The notes: generated from the sequence alone by a model not told the origin. Counted from the stretch's first letter, positions 34,201 to 42,991 are shown. The stretch: 45,476 nucleotides of DNA from Candidatus Gottesmanbacteria bacterium (GCA_023245335.1 JAHFKK010000002.1:3627-49102), one strand, 5' to 3'. A program made the numbers and translations.

Positions 34201-34674
34201 TTCGGCGCCGGTGATGATTGCCCCTTTCGGTTTCGTTGCCGAAAAGACGCCCGCACCTGTGCATGGGTCCAAGACGTTCCCATTCTGGAATCCGTTGGCC
34301 GTCATGCCGTCCCACAGACCTTCGGCAACATAAGTTGGCGTGTAGTATTCAAACTGAGAGTTTTCAGTAAGACCGCCCCTGCCGGAATACTGTTTGAGGG
34401 TCTCCCTGTCCTTGTCTGTCAGGTTTCCTGGGTCCTTCACGCGATCTATGATTTCGCGAGCTTGCTCGTTTAACCGCTCACGCGCCTTGATCCCTTTGAC
34501 TTTCAGGCCGTAGTCAGATCCCTCGTCCTTATAATCATTCGGATCTTTCGGCGGTTCCTGTCCAGGGACATTATCCAGATCAAAAAGCGTCTTGATAATC
34601 GCCGCGATATCGAAGAAGTTGCTTGCCGCTTGAATTTTAGATTTCCAATCCGGGACGGCTCTTTCAAAAATCAT
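28300..34674 (-). CDS. darB: DarB-like N6-methyltransferase plus SNF2/SF2 helicase polyvalent protein, 2124 aa
   Basis: P1 DarB is a virion protein injected with the DNA to protect it from type I restriction; size and domain order fit. Residues 9-34 hold the shared PDWKSKIQAAS...FFDI motif. An N6-adenine methyltransferase follows, with DPCTGAG at 136-142 and NVPFG at 199-203 (canonical NPPF/Y). A helicase core follows: VGLGKT near 866, DECHEF near 1076, LSATP near 1130, and QQRNGRGVRQG near 1495. A coiled coil comes near 1570-1680, then C-terminal domains I cannot name. ATG 34674 overlaps the upstream gene's stop. Likely role: co-injected anti-restriction. Confidence 0.85.
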   Translation of the reverse strand: MIFERAVPDWKSKIQAASNFFDIAAIIKTLFDLDNVPGQEPPKDPNDYKDEGSDYGLKVKGIKARERLNEQAREIIDRVKDPGNLTDKDRETLKQYSGRGGLTENSQFEYYTPTYVAEGLWDGMTANGFQNGNVLDPCTGAGVFSATKPKGAIITGAELDPVGSRVAQLLNPGDLIKNQSFEKTVMETPDETFDAVVGNVPFGNARGASAHDDPDYKDEKRIERYFILRALDKTKPGGLCCLVVPINIVGAKGGPWEKFRIAVSKKAEFLGAHKLPSKTFGAQGTDTVVDIVVFRKHPKDFLEKIDTIPFDTMKAANVVWDEFVSGQYWLGEGRPFIMGKWVPKVEGDRWSREIVDGDIDSATLKARLAQRFDSRINWGLLDAADPIVRNYAEGDRKIINGTEHELKDGAWSRVIKINDTSMSIDKEKYGAGSLDELKAVLSSPKGALVLSAKQLFSVFKAFPEFLTPLQKASIEFAMSQPKEEYQEQIFRGSIIGGMIARYQNSVNDGTAEDADRIELQELVSKEIDTYGHPKNNKGLLITGETSKMFGLFKNAVDEKGHFSDLLAGNMDGSGRTLEFDSTNLQALVEHLFVREGIQQIELEDIQKLYTGKREIKSLADLADDDALAITPDGFIVPMGRYTVGDIYPKIQAMSGALAGETDDRIKEKYAKQIDEIMRRRKTTNPEDISFDMRQKWFSKKYVVDFLKENGYPHLSYGKLEEVEREDPYSGKIVKSYQLKEDYDNPFARFYGIDDSKGGFPKQFLKYLNGDNVTSSGEDAQDRIKEYKDRCRVLEEQFNVWMQQHTEINEITEQYNRRFNGFTPFDYEDADLGMTDVSPQVKLHGYQNAAVRRLSEEGRGILAHNVGLGKTYSGLALYAYNKKLGRSKKNCIAVPKAVLGNWYHESKKFLGNHNDVLFVGFEPKVGKDGQIEQEAVKDEKGEPKVNNLTGQLEYQDVLVERNSKEDVWAAMWKIPQANFSLVVMTKEKFGMIPMKPNSKKAYADKMVQRSLISEKMHAAVIAESMPPPADGKGADRKISYDEDVAKTRLEQQFSDEGTSKKGELPYFEDMGFTDVIIDECHEFKNNMLGGEHYQDVAYLPTAPPAKRALDMTMKMAYMRDSNNGRGAYMLSATPVTNSPFEIFNMLSYVCPLEEFERYGIYTPDDFIRTFGNITNVDKMMVDGGIKSKDGLTGFKQLDGLRTMFHKYVNMKSADDFPDQIKMPPHEEVNLDIELTEEQQRIYADLRERAKEAAKPPQKGQKKESMFSVIRDMDRVTTDMDLYNKTMTFVFGGPDKDRVDNLIKSLPESIKVKRVLDDEEMDSLGIDPEANKGRAQEITVKLETTARMEGGSYVVVFPKEYENFVVDRIPDNGIASESVSHPLMPKYARLIENLRTDLEANGKQLIFTEEKSQHQKILRLVVHHIPTIAKLIGIINAEEADGPALQKISDAYNSGGLKFVICNKKAEVGVNLQKGTTAIHHLTLPWTPASIQQRNGRGVRQGNEASMIHIYYYCGKGSFDAYRLEILKAKSNWMKDLFNGTETTAENANALSQDDMMDMLDADPEAAKKRRLERLSAKQAEETEKERRRLANQLQMLAQATADLAGLDGVKEAERERLSKRIPELEAEIKRLQERGLTTEGDERARLGSQIIDKQQTLKNSTTKLGMLDQTFEDKRVKLTSVVKQTSGLLKQKAKKGQLPFDEALIEKPENACVTLSGKVVAVGDCYEYKDEYAPLGIIRVTAVDAVRRAFQYEDIIGRIRSSDLDRVPDDWNWFLASGMAKLESKGLKKVSYSEKELNLKRALSEQHDYSSLIDGKIDKDTFLDHRQEINWNAYSPYVVRGQDGKIQIVDGSTFKSTEGGAATIIYPEAGNEDFKKGICESYLAARHDGDTYSMRGIMKALFGNGYEEVARGYGRNATNAEVLEACAKVWAAYSKDPKSGYGYSSVDELVSDLVDGKARLGDIIREVSGLASTQADPLGDNTDEIDGIVHQYLIDLQVSLEREVAVKKSEQDKAAQESLKNDPRFKEIPQDIAESFAKIGITVKTNLTGMALPGFKGRRGAVLEPFAKWFFQDRNGKSGALYRTKDILKARYGAQFFSDAGDAFEGAWWHVPSSTDLKAIYELIA

Positions 34675-37600
34675 TTAGAATCTCCTTTATAACTGTTTGT
34701 CAATATTACCTCATCTAATCCCAGCGTGAAGGCCACCTTCACGCTTTGCGGAAACTCAACCGACAACCCTCTCAATAATCGCTCGGTGACATCTATTTCG
34801 GCAAAAGTTCCGAGCCGTTCATCTATTGATTTTCTTATGTTGTTTCCGGTTCTGCCAATCGTATATGCGCCATCTGGAAGACGCAAAATCATCTCATTCA
34901 GCAAGTATTCTCTGTCATTTCTGCTAACCGACAAGTATAATTTATCTTTCTTGGCTGGCGCTGCCTTGAGTATCCGAGACAACATCTTCGAAACGGTTGT
35001 TTCGCCGTCATCAGTTTCGATGGCGGCTTTGCCGTAACGGTCGCCGTAAGCGTGGCGAGATCTGGGCGGCGTTTGATCTTGGTCATCTTTTAATTTTTGA
35101 ATAATTTCGGGATAGTCATTCAGGACATCGGCGGGAACGAACTTTCCCGCTTTTATCGCGTCATAGACGTCCGTAAAGTGCATGGCGTAGGCTTGCGGTT
35201 CCGAGAGAATATCGGGATTGCGCGCCCAAAATTCAGCTATAGTCAACTCCCACGGCTCCTTCGTCATTTTTTTTATAGTCGCCGGGAATACCCTTTCAAA
35301 TACAGAGAAGATTTCATCAAACGATACCGCACCGTTAATGGCCATTCTCCAATCATAATTACTGGCATCCTCAAAGAGGTTCCTGCCGCCCTCCCGCGTG
35401 GCTCTTTCTTTCTCGATAGCCAAGGCTATAATCTGTGAGGGGGTACGCGATGCCTCCCCCACGTCCATCAGCCTAGGCTCCTTTTCGTCTATCAAGATAT
35501 GTCTCAGTAAGCGTGCCGATTCTTTTAGTACGGCACCCATGCGTTTGGCACTGCGGATGTTCTGAGCGATAAACAGGGCTATTTCCCTCGTATCTTCGGG
35601 AATTTCCTCGAACAGGTTTCCTTGCGCAAGTGACTCTTCAATGGTCATGTGGTCTTCCCTCGCCTTTTTGATCAGCTTTGCCGCCTCGATAACGTGGCGT
35701 GGGATGTCGATTCCCATGAACCCGGCATCTATGGCCTTCGCCTTGGAGAATTCGCCGGCTGCAATGGTCATTGCGTTCAGAATGTTCTTTATTTTAGGGT
35801 CTGCCTCTTCCGCCATGAGCGCCACCAGAGCGTCGTCCTGGTATGCTTTTTGAAATATGGCCGCCTGCACTCGGTCTACAAGCTGCTTGGTGTACCCGCC
35901 ATCTTTCGTCATGTACCCAGTTGCCGCATTGGCCCCCAACCTCTCGAAAAATCTGGTAATAAAGGCTCGATTTCCGGGGGCCGCTATGCCACCGTCCTCA
36001 GAGGGCTGGAAAAGAGCTATATCGTCCTCGGTAAGCTTTGCAGCGTCGGCCCTGGCCAGCTCAGCGGGGGCCATTTGTGCAATTTCATCTTCGTTGGCCT
36101 TCCGCGCAAATTCAGAGCGATCGATTTCGGTAAGACGAATTCGCACCAGCACCGGTCTATCCATGCTCTCGATTGATTTTGCGGAGATCCCGAACTGCCC
36201 GGCGCTGGAAATAAGCCATTGCTTATATTCCTGCCCCTTATCGCCCATCGCATACGCTTTTCGTATGGCAATCGTTCTGCCGTTTCCTGATTCTACGGTG
36301 AGATCCTGGCCAATGATCGGTGCCCCAGTTGTAACGCTCGTAGATTCCCCCAAGCGTTCCGGGTTCAGCTTTCCGGCCATTTGCTCTACCTGGAGTTTCA
36401 TGCCAGACCGCGAACGGTCGCGAGGTTGAAGATCCTGAGAAAAATCCTTATTGAGAGACATTTCGTCGCTATGAGATGTAACAAGGCGGCCCACCTCGAT
36501 CACCGCATATTGCATTTCGATAGGCGAGTTGTCGTTGAGATAAGCAGTTGTTTTTTCTCCCTTGACAGTTCCGGCTCCGTCCTGATCAGGTTCCACCTGC
36601 GCGAGCTTTTCGCGCATGGCCTTGATCTTGTTTTCCAGCTCCGATATTTCCCCAAATATAAATTTCTTGACCACGATGGGGCCGAACATGTCGGCAAAGA
36701 CCGTCTCGATATCGTCAAAGGAAATGGCCACCTGGACAGCATCCCGGAAATTTGCCCCTTCGCCGCGCTCCATGATTGCGCTTTCGCGGGCCTTTTCGAG
36801 AATGACGCCCGTGTTCGCGATAACCTTCGCAGCCCGGTCATCATAGAGCATGGTCATGTTGTGATCCTTGGCATTGGTTACTTCAAGCCCGCCCAGGCCG
36901 TGCTCTTCAAGCCACAACTCCACGGGTTTTATTTTTTCGGGATCGGAGGCCCGGGCGGTAAATATCTTAACTGCCCGGCCTTCCTCTATGAGATGCTTTA
37001 CGAAAGCCATCATAAGGGGAACGGGCTCGCCAATATGATTATCGTCCTTCCATCCATCGTAACGAGCAAGCGTGCCGTCAAGGTCAATGCCGACCCATGT
37101 GGGATCTTGGCGATATGAGCCGACCGCGCCGCGTTCAACCGCTATTGTCGTGTCGCCTTTTTCCAGCCAGTCCTTGAATTCATCCATGAATAGGGTGCAG
37201 ATACTTCCAATGCCCTGCCAGCCATCTGCATAATTCGATAGGTAGGCATCACGCGCCTCTTGCTTAGAAGCAAAACCGAGCATGATCTTGTGTTCATCAA
37301 AGACCGTGGACTCCGGGTTGATCTGATTTACGATAAAAACCTTCTCCGCGTTCTCCGGATCGGGACCGAGAAAGACGTCAAGATGATCCTTGTCGCGTCC
37401 CTTCGTGCCCTTGATATAGCCGTAGTGGTGATGCAGTTTTAATGTCCAGCTATTACCGTCCCGGTCGACGCCCGATCTCTCGGACCCTGCCGGGTTCTCA
37501 ACCGCTATTTCCAGCCCCTGGATTGTGATATGGGCCTTCTTGTAGTTTCCGGCCTCTTTCTGTGCAGGCGTGGGCTCGGAAAGATCATTATGCGGCGAAG

Positions 37601-38006
37601 TAGCCGCGTCCTGATGAATAGCATCATCAAGGGCCGCTTCGAGAACCGCCTCATCCTCTTCAGCCGGGTCGCTATTGTCGGGATGGATCTCGACCGGAAG
37701 TTCATCAGGAACATACCCAATAATTTGGGATGCCCGGATAAGCGGATCCTGGTAGCAAGTTTGATTGGCTGTCAGGTTCGCGTGGATGTCCATCGGAGAG
37801 CAGAATTCCAACCGCTCAATGGGGTATCCCCACATTCCCAGCGGGTATTGGTCGAAGTGACTCCGCAATTCCCCTATGGCCACTTCATGGCCGGATAGCT
37901 TTGCGTCCGCAGGGATATGCCACTCCGTAGGCACAAACTCCAGGGCGCAACTTCCTGATCGCGTACCAATGTAGATCGTATAGGGGCTTTCTGGGAAAAC
38001 GTTCAT
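34671..38006 (-). CDS. DdrB-like polyvalent protein, 1111 aa
   Basis: Several domains in one chain. At about 155-290 there is an inorganic-pyrophosphatase-like polyvalent domain (AVENPAGSERSGVDRDGNSW, GTKGRDKDHLDVFLGPDP). At about 302-400 there is a HAD-like phosphatase (GIDLDGTLARYDGW, IFTARASDPEK). At about 490-610 there is a ParB-like DdrB domain (SVTTGAPIIGQDLTVESGNG, RTIAIRKAY). The shared motif occurs twice, near 415-439 (SFDDIETVFADMF) and 879-905 (DWRMAINGAVSFDEI). Polyvalent proteins of this kind ride in virions or conjugation systems to counter host defence. ATGA overlap with the DarB-like gene. Confidence 0.75.
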   Translation of the reverse strand: MNVFPESPYTIYIGTRSGSCALEFVPTEWHIPADAKLSGHEVAIGELRSHFDQYPLGMWGYPIERLEFCSPMDIHANLTANQTCYQDPLIRASQIIGYVPDELPVEIHPDNSDPAEEDEAVLEAALDDAIHQDAATSPHNDLSEPTPAQKEAGNYKKAHITIQGLEIAVENPAGSERSGVDRDGNSWTLKLHHHYGYIKGTKGRDKDHLDVFLGPDPENAEKVFIVNQINPESTVFDEHKIMLGFASKQEARDAYLSNYADGWQGIGSICTLFMDEFKDWLEKGDTTIAVERGAVGSYRQDPTWVGIDLDGTLARYDGWKDDNHIGEPVPLMMAFVKHLIEEGRAVKIFTARASDPEKIKPVELWLEEHGLGGLEVTNAKDHNMTMLYDDRAAKVIANTGVILEKARESAIMERGEGANFRDAVQVAISFDDIETVFADMFGPIVVKKFIFGEISELENKIKAMREKLAQVEPDQDGAGTVKGEKTTAYLNDNSPIEMQYAVIEVGRLVTSHSDEMSLNKDFSQDLQPRDRSRSGMKLQVEQMAGKLNPERLGESTSVTTGAPIIGQDLTVESGNGRTIAIRKAYAMGDKGQEYKQWLISSAGQFGISAKSIESMDRPVLVRIRLTEIDRSEFARKANEDEIAQMAPAELARADAAKLTEDDIALFQPSEDGGIAAPGNRAFITRFFERLGANAATGYMTKDGGYTKQLVDRVQAAIFQKAYQDDALVALMAEEADPKIKNILNAMTIAAGEFSKAKAIDAGFMGIDIPRHVIEAAKLIKKAREDHMTIEESLAQGNLFEEIPEDTREIALFIAQNIRSAKRMGAVLKESARLLRHILIDEKEPRLMDVGEASRTPSQIIALAIEKERATREGGRNLFEDASNYDWRMAINGAVSFDEIFSVFERVFPATIKKMTKEPWELTIAEFWARNPDILSEPQAYAMHFTDVYDAIKAGKFVPADVLNDYPEIIQKLKDDQDQTPPRSRHAYGDRYGKAAIETDDGETTVSKMLSRILKAAPAKKDKLYLSVSRNDREYLLNEMILRLPDGAYTIGRTGNNIRKSIDERLGTFAEIDVTERLLRGLSVEFPQSVKVAFTLGLDEVILTNSYKGDSK

Positions 38007-38015
38007 CTTATTTCC

Positions 38016-39905
38016 TTAATTCGGCAATTCAGGAATTATTGAATTTATTAATTCCTTTGGTAAGGCCGATTTCTCATAGGTAAAGATATTGGTCAGCGAA
38101 TTCATAGAAAAGGGTCCCGATGGCTGCTTGCCATTTGAAATCCATAGATAAAGCGCCCTCTTCATGGATTTCTCAGACTTAAAATATCCGATACTTGAAG
38201 AAAACCCTTGGCTTGTCGGATGGGAATCAAACCTTATCGTGTAGGATGAAGGCTTCTTGCGGCCGTATCTGGTATAGGGCTCTATCGCATCAACGTGCGA
38301 TTTCCAGAAGTCGCCGGCCTTCGCAATTTTCTTGTCGATTTCCCTGTAAAAGTCATCCGTCTTTTGGATGATCGCTTTCTTTTCCCGGACCTCACCCTGC
38401 AGAAGTTGTTTTCGGTTCTCATCGATATAAGGCTTTGCAAGGCACACCCCCAACATCAAGGAGAGATGCTCTGGGTCCTTCCCTTGGATATCTGCCAACG
38501 CCTCGGGTGAGGAAAGCATCGAAATCCCCATAGAAAAAACCTCAGTGGTATTGGGGTAAGTTTTACCAACGTAAGGATCAATCCATTTATCCTTATAGGC
38601 CCTTTCGTCACCGCGATAGCCCCTGTTCCCAGTAAGCGAACTCAATGAATATGTTTCGGCAGATTCACGCCGTTTTGCCAGGAATTCGAAAGCGCAGCTT
38701 AGGATTTTGGGGTCTCCCTCGAGCAGGTGCGCCAGCTCGTGAAAAAATGTCTTCTTCCCGAAATTTGACCCCACGTAAAGGTTCCCTGCCATAGGAGAGG
38801 CCATTGAGCGTGCATTTCTGGTCGTTGTATATGATAGCCTCGGAATTCTGCCGCCAGTAATCCGATAAAATTCCACCAGGTCTTTCGTGACATCGCCTGG
38901 ATCGTATCCGGCATTTTTTGCTTTGGCGATTGCCCTCTTGTCCATTATGGCATTCTGGTTGATCCATTCCATGGCCTGGGGCTCCGTAACCGGGGACTGG
39001 TCAAGAAGGAAGGCAATAAGTTTCCCGTGCACGGCCTCAGCAATGGCTTTTTGCTCCTTTCTTAAAGAGGTTGGGTCCCCTATCTCTGCAAATGCCGACA
39101 TCTTCTTGTCGTATTCATCATCTGCAAGCGGAGTCATATATGTATTATGGGCCGCTGTACATTCATCGCAAAGCTTGCGGTGTTCATCGGCAAACGCTGC
39201 CTCAAATTTATCGAGCTCATCTTGCCACTTTTGGTACTCCTCCATCTCTGCCGACGACAAATAGAGTACGGCGCCCCTTTGGGGTATCGTTGAACTTGCG
39301 GGCCGGCGCGATAGAATCTCTCGCCTTTTCTCATCGAAGACCTTCCGGCCTCGCTCCATATTTTCAATAAGAGGGCTGACATATTTATCGTAAGCCTCCT
39401 TCCGTCTCGGTTCAATTTCGGCCTCAATCAGGGACATGCTTTCTGTTTGTCGCGCCTCGATATTTTTTATTTCTTCCCCGAGCTTCGCATGTTCGGCAAA
39501 GGCGCTCTGTATCCCTGATGAAGCTATCGCGTTTGCCCCCTTGGAGACATAATGGCCGAAAAGCTCTTTCCCCTTCTCAGAAAACGCGTCTTTATGCTTG
39601 GCAGCAATTGACCGTTGCTCATCATCGCTCATATCGCTATTCATCAGTAGGCTTTGTACCTGAGAAAGAGAAAAATACCTCGCCTCCGGATCGACGTCGC
39701 TTAATTCCAGCATCGCAACGGCCTCGCGCACTTTCTTCGTATTCGCCCGCGTCGCGAGATACCGGTCAAATCCCCATTTGCCGCCAAATAGACTGCCAAA
39801 CACATTTAAAATATCATCGAACGCCCTGGCATCCTGAACGGCAAGGCGCCAGTCGATAGGGGAGGATTCCGCTTTCCAATTATAGGGAACAGTTGTCGCC
39901 ATCAT
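38016..39905 (-). CDS. polyvalent protein with HExxH metallopeptidase domain, 629 aa
   Basis: Residues 16-41 carry the shared motif (PIDWRLAVQDARAFDDILNV, then FGSLFG). A long helical/coiled-coil region follows (about 100-290). Near residue 387, FFHELAHLLEGD gives HELAH, the zinc-metalloprotease core, followed by RGDERAYKDKWIDPYVGK and TTEVFSMGISMLSSPEAL. I recall this combination in phage-associated putative metallopeptidases. It may cut host or virion proteins after injection. ATG 39905 or 39902 may be used. It lies ten bases before the DdrB-like gene in the leftward operon. Confidence 0.7.
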   Translation of the reverse strand: MMATTVPYNWKAESSPIDWRLAVQDARAFDDILNVFGSLFGGKWGFDRYLATRANTKKVREAVAMLELSDVDPEARYFSLSQVQSLLMNSDMSDDEQRSIAAKHKDAFSEKGKELFGHYVSKGANAIASSGIQSAFAEHAKLGEEIKNIEARQTESMSLIEAEIEPRRKEAYDKYVSPLIENMERGRKVFDEKRREILSRRPASSTIPQRGAVLYLSSAEMEEYQKWQDELDKFEAAFADEHRKLCDECTAAHNTYMTPLADDEYDKKMSAFAEIGDPTSLRKEQKAIAEAVHGKLIAFLLDQSPVTEPQAMEWINQNAIMDKRAIAKAKNAGYDPGDVTKDLVEFYRITGGRIPRLSYTTTRNARSMASPMAGNLYVGSNFGKKTFFHELAHLLEGDPKILSCAFEFLAKRRESAETYSLSSLTGNRGYRGDERAYKDKWIDPYVGKTYPNTTEVFSMGISMLSSPEALADIQGKDPEHLSLMLGVCLAKPYIDENRKQLLQGEVREKKAIIQKTDDFYREIDKKIAKAGDFWKSHVDAIEPYTRYGRKKPSSYTIRFDSHPTSQGFSSSIGYFKSEKSMKRALYLWISNGKQPSGPFSMNSLTNIFTYEKSALPKELINSIIPELPN

Positions 39906-39922
39906 CGCTCATCCCGCCTATC

Positions 39923-40309
39923 TCACCAAGTGTCCCACAGCTTTCCGAATACCTTTACAAGGGCGCTTTCCATGAGCGAATCTACCTTCTCCCGATTCAC
40001 CTCGATGTAATTGATCGTGGGCGCCTTTACCGGCTCAATGTCGTTTATTTCTTCAATAATATCTTTAAGCACCTTCAAGAACCCCTCCGGGGGGTCGCTG
40101 TTGTACTTGCCCGCTATCAGATCGGCAAGCTTCTGGTTCTGAACATCCGGCGCCAGATCCACCGTTTCCTTGAGCTTGATAAAGGCGTCCTGGATTTCTT
40201 TCTGGAACCGCCTTTTCTCCTGAAAAGACAGGGTGCCTGCTTGGAGGCTGGCAAGGTTCGTCGCAATAACCTTTTGCAGGGATCGTTTTTCGGAGAATGA
40301 GAGTGCCAT
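39923..40309 (-). CDS. 128-aa protein with a tandem LSFxEKR motif
   Basis: GGAGG lies eight bases before ATG 40309, and the start touches the previous stop. The N-terminal 45 residues contain two copies of one helix-forming unit: LSFSEKRSLQKVIATNL at 3-19 and LSFQEKRRFQKEIQDAF at 27-43. A segment LADLIAGKYNSDPPEGFLKV then resembles the C-terminus of the 893-aa neighbour (LNDILAGNYDNDSTKLGEVL). Function unknown; the shared piece suggests that the two proteins act together or are bound by the same partner. Confidence 0.65.
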   Translation of the reverse strand: MALSFSEKRSLQKVIATNLASLQAGTLSFQEKRRFQKEIQDAFIKLKETVDLAPDVQNQKLADLIAGKYNSDPPEGFLKVLKDIIEEINDIEPVKAPTINYIEVNREKVDSLMESALVKVFGKLWDTW

Positions 40310-42991
40310 TTATGCTGCCTCCTTTTTCAGAACTTCCGTGAGATGGTCGGCGGCCTGATTAAGAAGGGCATCATATTCAGCCGCCTTCCCGTTCGCTTCG
40401 AGGTCGGAAGCCGCATAATCCAAGACCTCTCCCAGCTTTGTTGAATCGTTGTCATAGTTACCGGCCAGGATGTCATTGAGCATGCCCACGGAGGCGGGAT
40501 CTCCTTCATCTGGGGTCGCTGGTTCCTGCTGATCATCGGGCGCATTGCTCTTTGCAGTAAACAGTAGAAACTCAGTATTCTGAAGAGACTTTTTGTAGTC
40601 CGGATCCTGCGCCTCGTAGTCTGGGCTCTGCATATAGGCTTGAACCTCATCATGTTTCTGTGTTAATTCTTCACGGCTCAAAGACGAAAGTTCCGCAAGG
40701 ATACGCCTTTCGTCTTCGGGAGGCATAGTTGGCCCAATGAGCACCTGGGGACCGACTTTTTCTTGTGCTGGGGCGGCTTGATTTGCCGTCTTGATGATCA
40801 CGGCAAGTTCCTTTATTGCCGCTCCCTGGGTCTCGCCATCGGCGGTTGCATAGTAATAATCGCCCCGGTACCTCTCGCCATTCAAAAGAAAAACAGACTT
40901 TCCGTCTGGGCTGATCTGCGCTCCGCCTACCTGATTTCCTCCCGGTACCGTGAACGTACCAACCGCGATAGGCATCCCGTCATCATCGCCTTCCGTCCAT
41001 TTGGCTTCCAGTCCTTCGCTTTTGACAGCGGCGTCGATATTCAAGACGCTTCCCTTGGGGCTGTACCCTTCGTTGTGGCCCTCATCCTGTTTTGCGACGA
41101 ATTCAGCGAAACCGGCCGTCGCATTCAATGAAGAGAGGGCCGTATCACTATTTTCTTTTGCCGCCTTGATGATTTGCGCTAATTCTCTTATTGCGGAAGC
41201 TTGCTCTTCGCCCCCCGTAACGTTATTGCGGAAGAAAGTATCTATCTTGAATTTATTTTCAGCCGGTGCCTCTTGTCTGATGATCGCCGAGGGACCTCTG
41301 ACGTTGGCTGTCCCTACTTCGCTGCTGCCAGAAGCCCTCAGCGTACCAATGACCTCGCCCGTTAGGGCAGTCCACTGGGCGCTTAGCCCCTCCTCCTTGG
41401 CAACGGCGTCTATGTTCAACACAGTTTCCCTTGTCGGGCGCGCAGGATCATTTTCGTCCTGCTTCGTGACAAACTCAGCAAAACCCGGTGTCGCGTCCAG
41501 TGAAGAAAGTGCCTGGTCAGCTGTCCCCGCCTGATCTCCCCAAGGCTTTATTGCGCCGCTGGCTAAATATTTAGTTATTTCCTCGTAGTCAAAGTCAACT
41601 ACCGTATGATCGCCGATAGCGAACGCCACGCCGGGGAGGAAGCTGCCGGCAACGCCGTCTGCGAGGCGGGTCACGACTGCCGGTTCGAGATATGCCCCTT
41701 CGTCGGGCTTCTCCGCGTTCTTTGCCACCGCCCACTGTCCACCAACCTCAAATTTAGCTGCTACGCCTCCATATTGCGCCGACCAGTCCGCTACAGTCCT
41801 TACCTTGGATTTCTCATCAGCAAGCACCTTGAGGGCTTTTTTAAACGCTCCTGCAGTGTTCTTTTGAAGTGCGGAAAATTGTTGCTTTGCGGCGTTGACC
41901 GTGATTTTCCCTTCCGCCACAAAGTAATTGGTATCAATGGAGGTCCTCATCGGCTTACCATTTCTGATTTTTGTGTCGATGACATCAAGTCTAAACGAAC
42001 CCTCTTCACGCTGCGAAAACCCCATGGCCATGAGCTCTGCTGCGAACTGCTCTTTCGCACCATCGAAAGCAGCTACATCCTGCTCGGCTTTCATGGCCGC
42101 TTCATCTTTTGGCGTATCGCCGCCAGCCGCTTTCCCGTCGTTTCCTGCCTGCTTCGCCTTAAGGGAATCGATTTTACCTTGCAGCTCATCATTGAAAGCC
42201 TTTTGCTTGTCTATCCGGTCCTTCAAGTTGGCGATCTTTGCATCCGCCGCTTCCGAGGCATTCTGTCCGTCCTTCAGCTTACCCATGAGGTCATCGTGCT
42301 GCTTCACCGCCGCCTCGGTCTGGGCCTTTAGTTCTTCAAGCTTCTTTTTCTGTTCGATCAGGTCTTTCTGCATTACCTGAAAGCGGGCGCTGTTCTTTTC
42401 GACAAGCTGGGCCGTCCTTTTACCGATCTCCTGTAGACTGACTTCAGCATCGCTTTCGGGAGAGACAACGTGGGTAATGTCACGCTTATTCAGGAGCCAG
42501 CGGAAAGCGATAATTTCATCTTCCGCCGTGATCTTCATTTTGTTGTTGTCTGGACTGTGGAATATGATGCTTACCACCTGGCCGTCGCTAAAAGGGATCT
42601 GCACGGTTACGGTTGCAAAAAGACCGGCCTTTTTGGGCGTGCCGATACTGGGTGCCTGAGCTTCAATGCCCTTATCCTTCAGGAAGCCGTTGAAGACGCG
42701 CACCAGCGCCGCCATCTTGGGTTCCGTGCGGGCAAAATGCTGTATCCGGATGGCTTCCAATACCATTTCCTCGGTGGTCATCATGCGGTCGTTCTCATCG
42801 CCTCCGCAGGCGTCGCCGGGGTTGTAGGCATCGTCCATCTGGTCAAGCGAAGCCGTCTCAAAAAGCAAGCGCGCTTGCTCTTTGTCGGCACTCAGCCTGT
42901 AATATGCTTCGGATAACTGGGGGCTAGTGAAGCCTTTGGCGAAATAGTCATACCCCAGCGTTACTCTCTTCCCTTCTGTCAGGGGATTCAT
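40310..42991 (-). CDS. 893-aa repeat protein of the Dar block
   Basis: GGAGG precedes ATG 42991, which overlaps the upstream stop. The N-terminus (LGYDYFAKGFTSPQLSEAYY) is followed by a coiled coil at about 205-290. The middle and C-terminal parts include two 120-residue repeats at about 492-612 and 617-735. Each starts ALSSLxATxGFAEFVxKQDE, then VLNIDA, then EGLxAxWT, and ends with AIxELAxIIKxA. The C-terminus carries the DILAGNYDND segment shared with the 128-aa neighbour. No enzyme motif. I do not recognise the family; by position it may be an internal head protein of the Dar type. Confidence 0.7.
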   Translation of the reverse strand: MNPLTEGKRVTLGYDYFAKGFTSPQLSEAYYRLSADKEQARLLFETASLDQMDDAYNPGDACGGDENDRMMTTEEMVLEAIRIQHFARTEPKMAALVRVFNGFLKDKGIEAQAPSIGTPKKAGLFATVTVQIPFSDGQVVSIIFHSPDNNKMKITAEDEIIAFRWLLNKRDITHVVSPESDAEVSLQEIGKRTAQLVEKNSARFQVMQKDLIEQKKKLEELKAQTEAAVKQHDDLMGKLKDGQNASEAADAKIANLKDRIDKQKAFNDELQGKIDSLKAKQAGNDGKAAGGDTPKDEAAMKAEQDVAAFDGAKEQFAAELMAMGFSQREEGSFRLDVIDTKIRNGKPMRTSIDTNYFVAEGKITVNAAKQQFSALQKNTAGAFKKALKVLADEKSKVRTVADWSAQYGGVAAKFEVGGQWAVAKNAEKPDEGAYLEPAVVTRLADGVAGSFLPGVAFAIGDHTVVDFDYEEITKYLASGAIKPWGDQAGTADQALSSLDATPGFAEFVTKQDENDPARPTRETVLNIDAVAKEEGLSAQWTALTGEVIGTLRASGSSEVGTANVRGPSAIIRQEAPAENKFKIDTFFRNNVTGGEEQASAIRELAQIIKAAKENSDTALSSLNATAGFAEFVAKQDEGHNEGYSPKGSVLNIDAAVKSEGLEAKWTEGDDDGMPIAVGTFTVPGGNQVGGAQISPDGKSVFLLNGERYRGDYYYATADGETQGAAIKELAVIIKTANQAAPAQEKVGPQVLIGPTMPPEDERRILAELSSLSREELTQKHDEVQAYMQSPDYEAQDPDYKKSLQNTEFLLFTAKSNAPDDQQEPATPDEGDPASVGMLNDILAGNYDNDSTKLGEVLDYAASDLEANGKAAEYDALLNQAADHLTEVLKKEAA

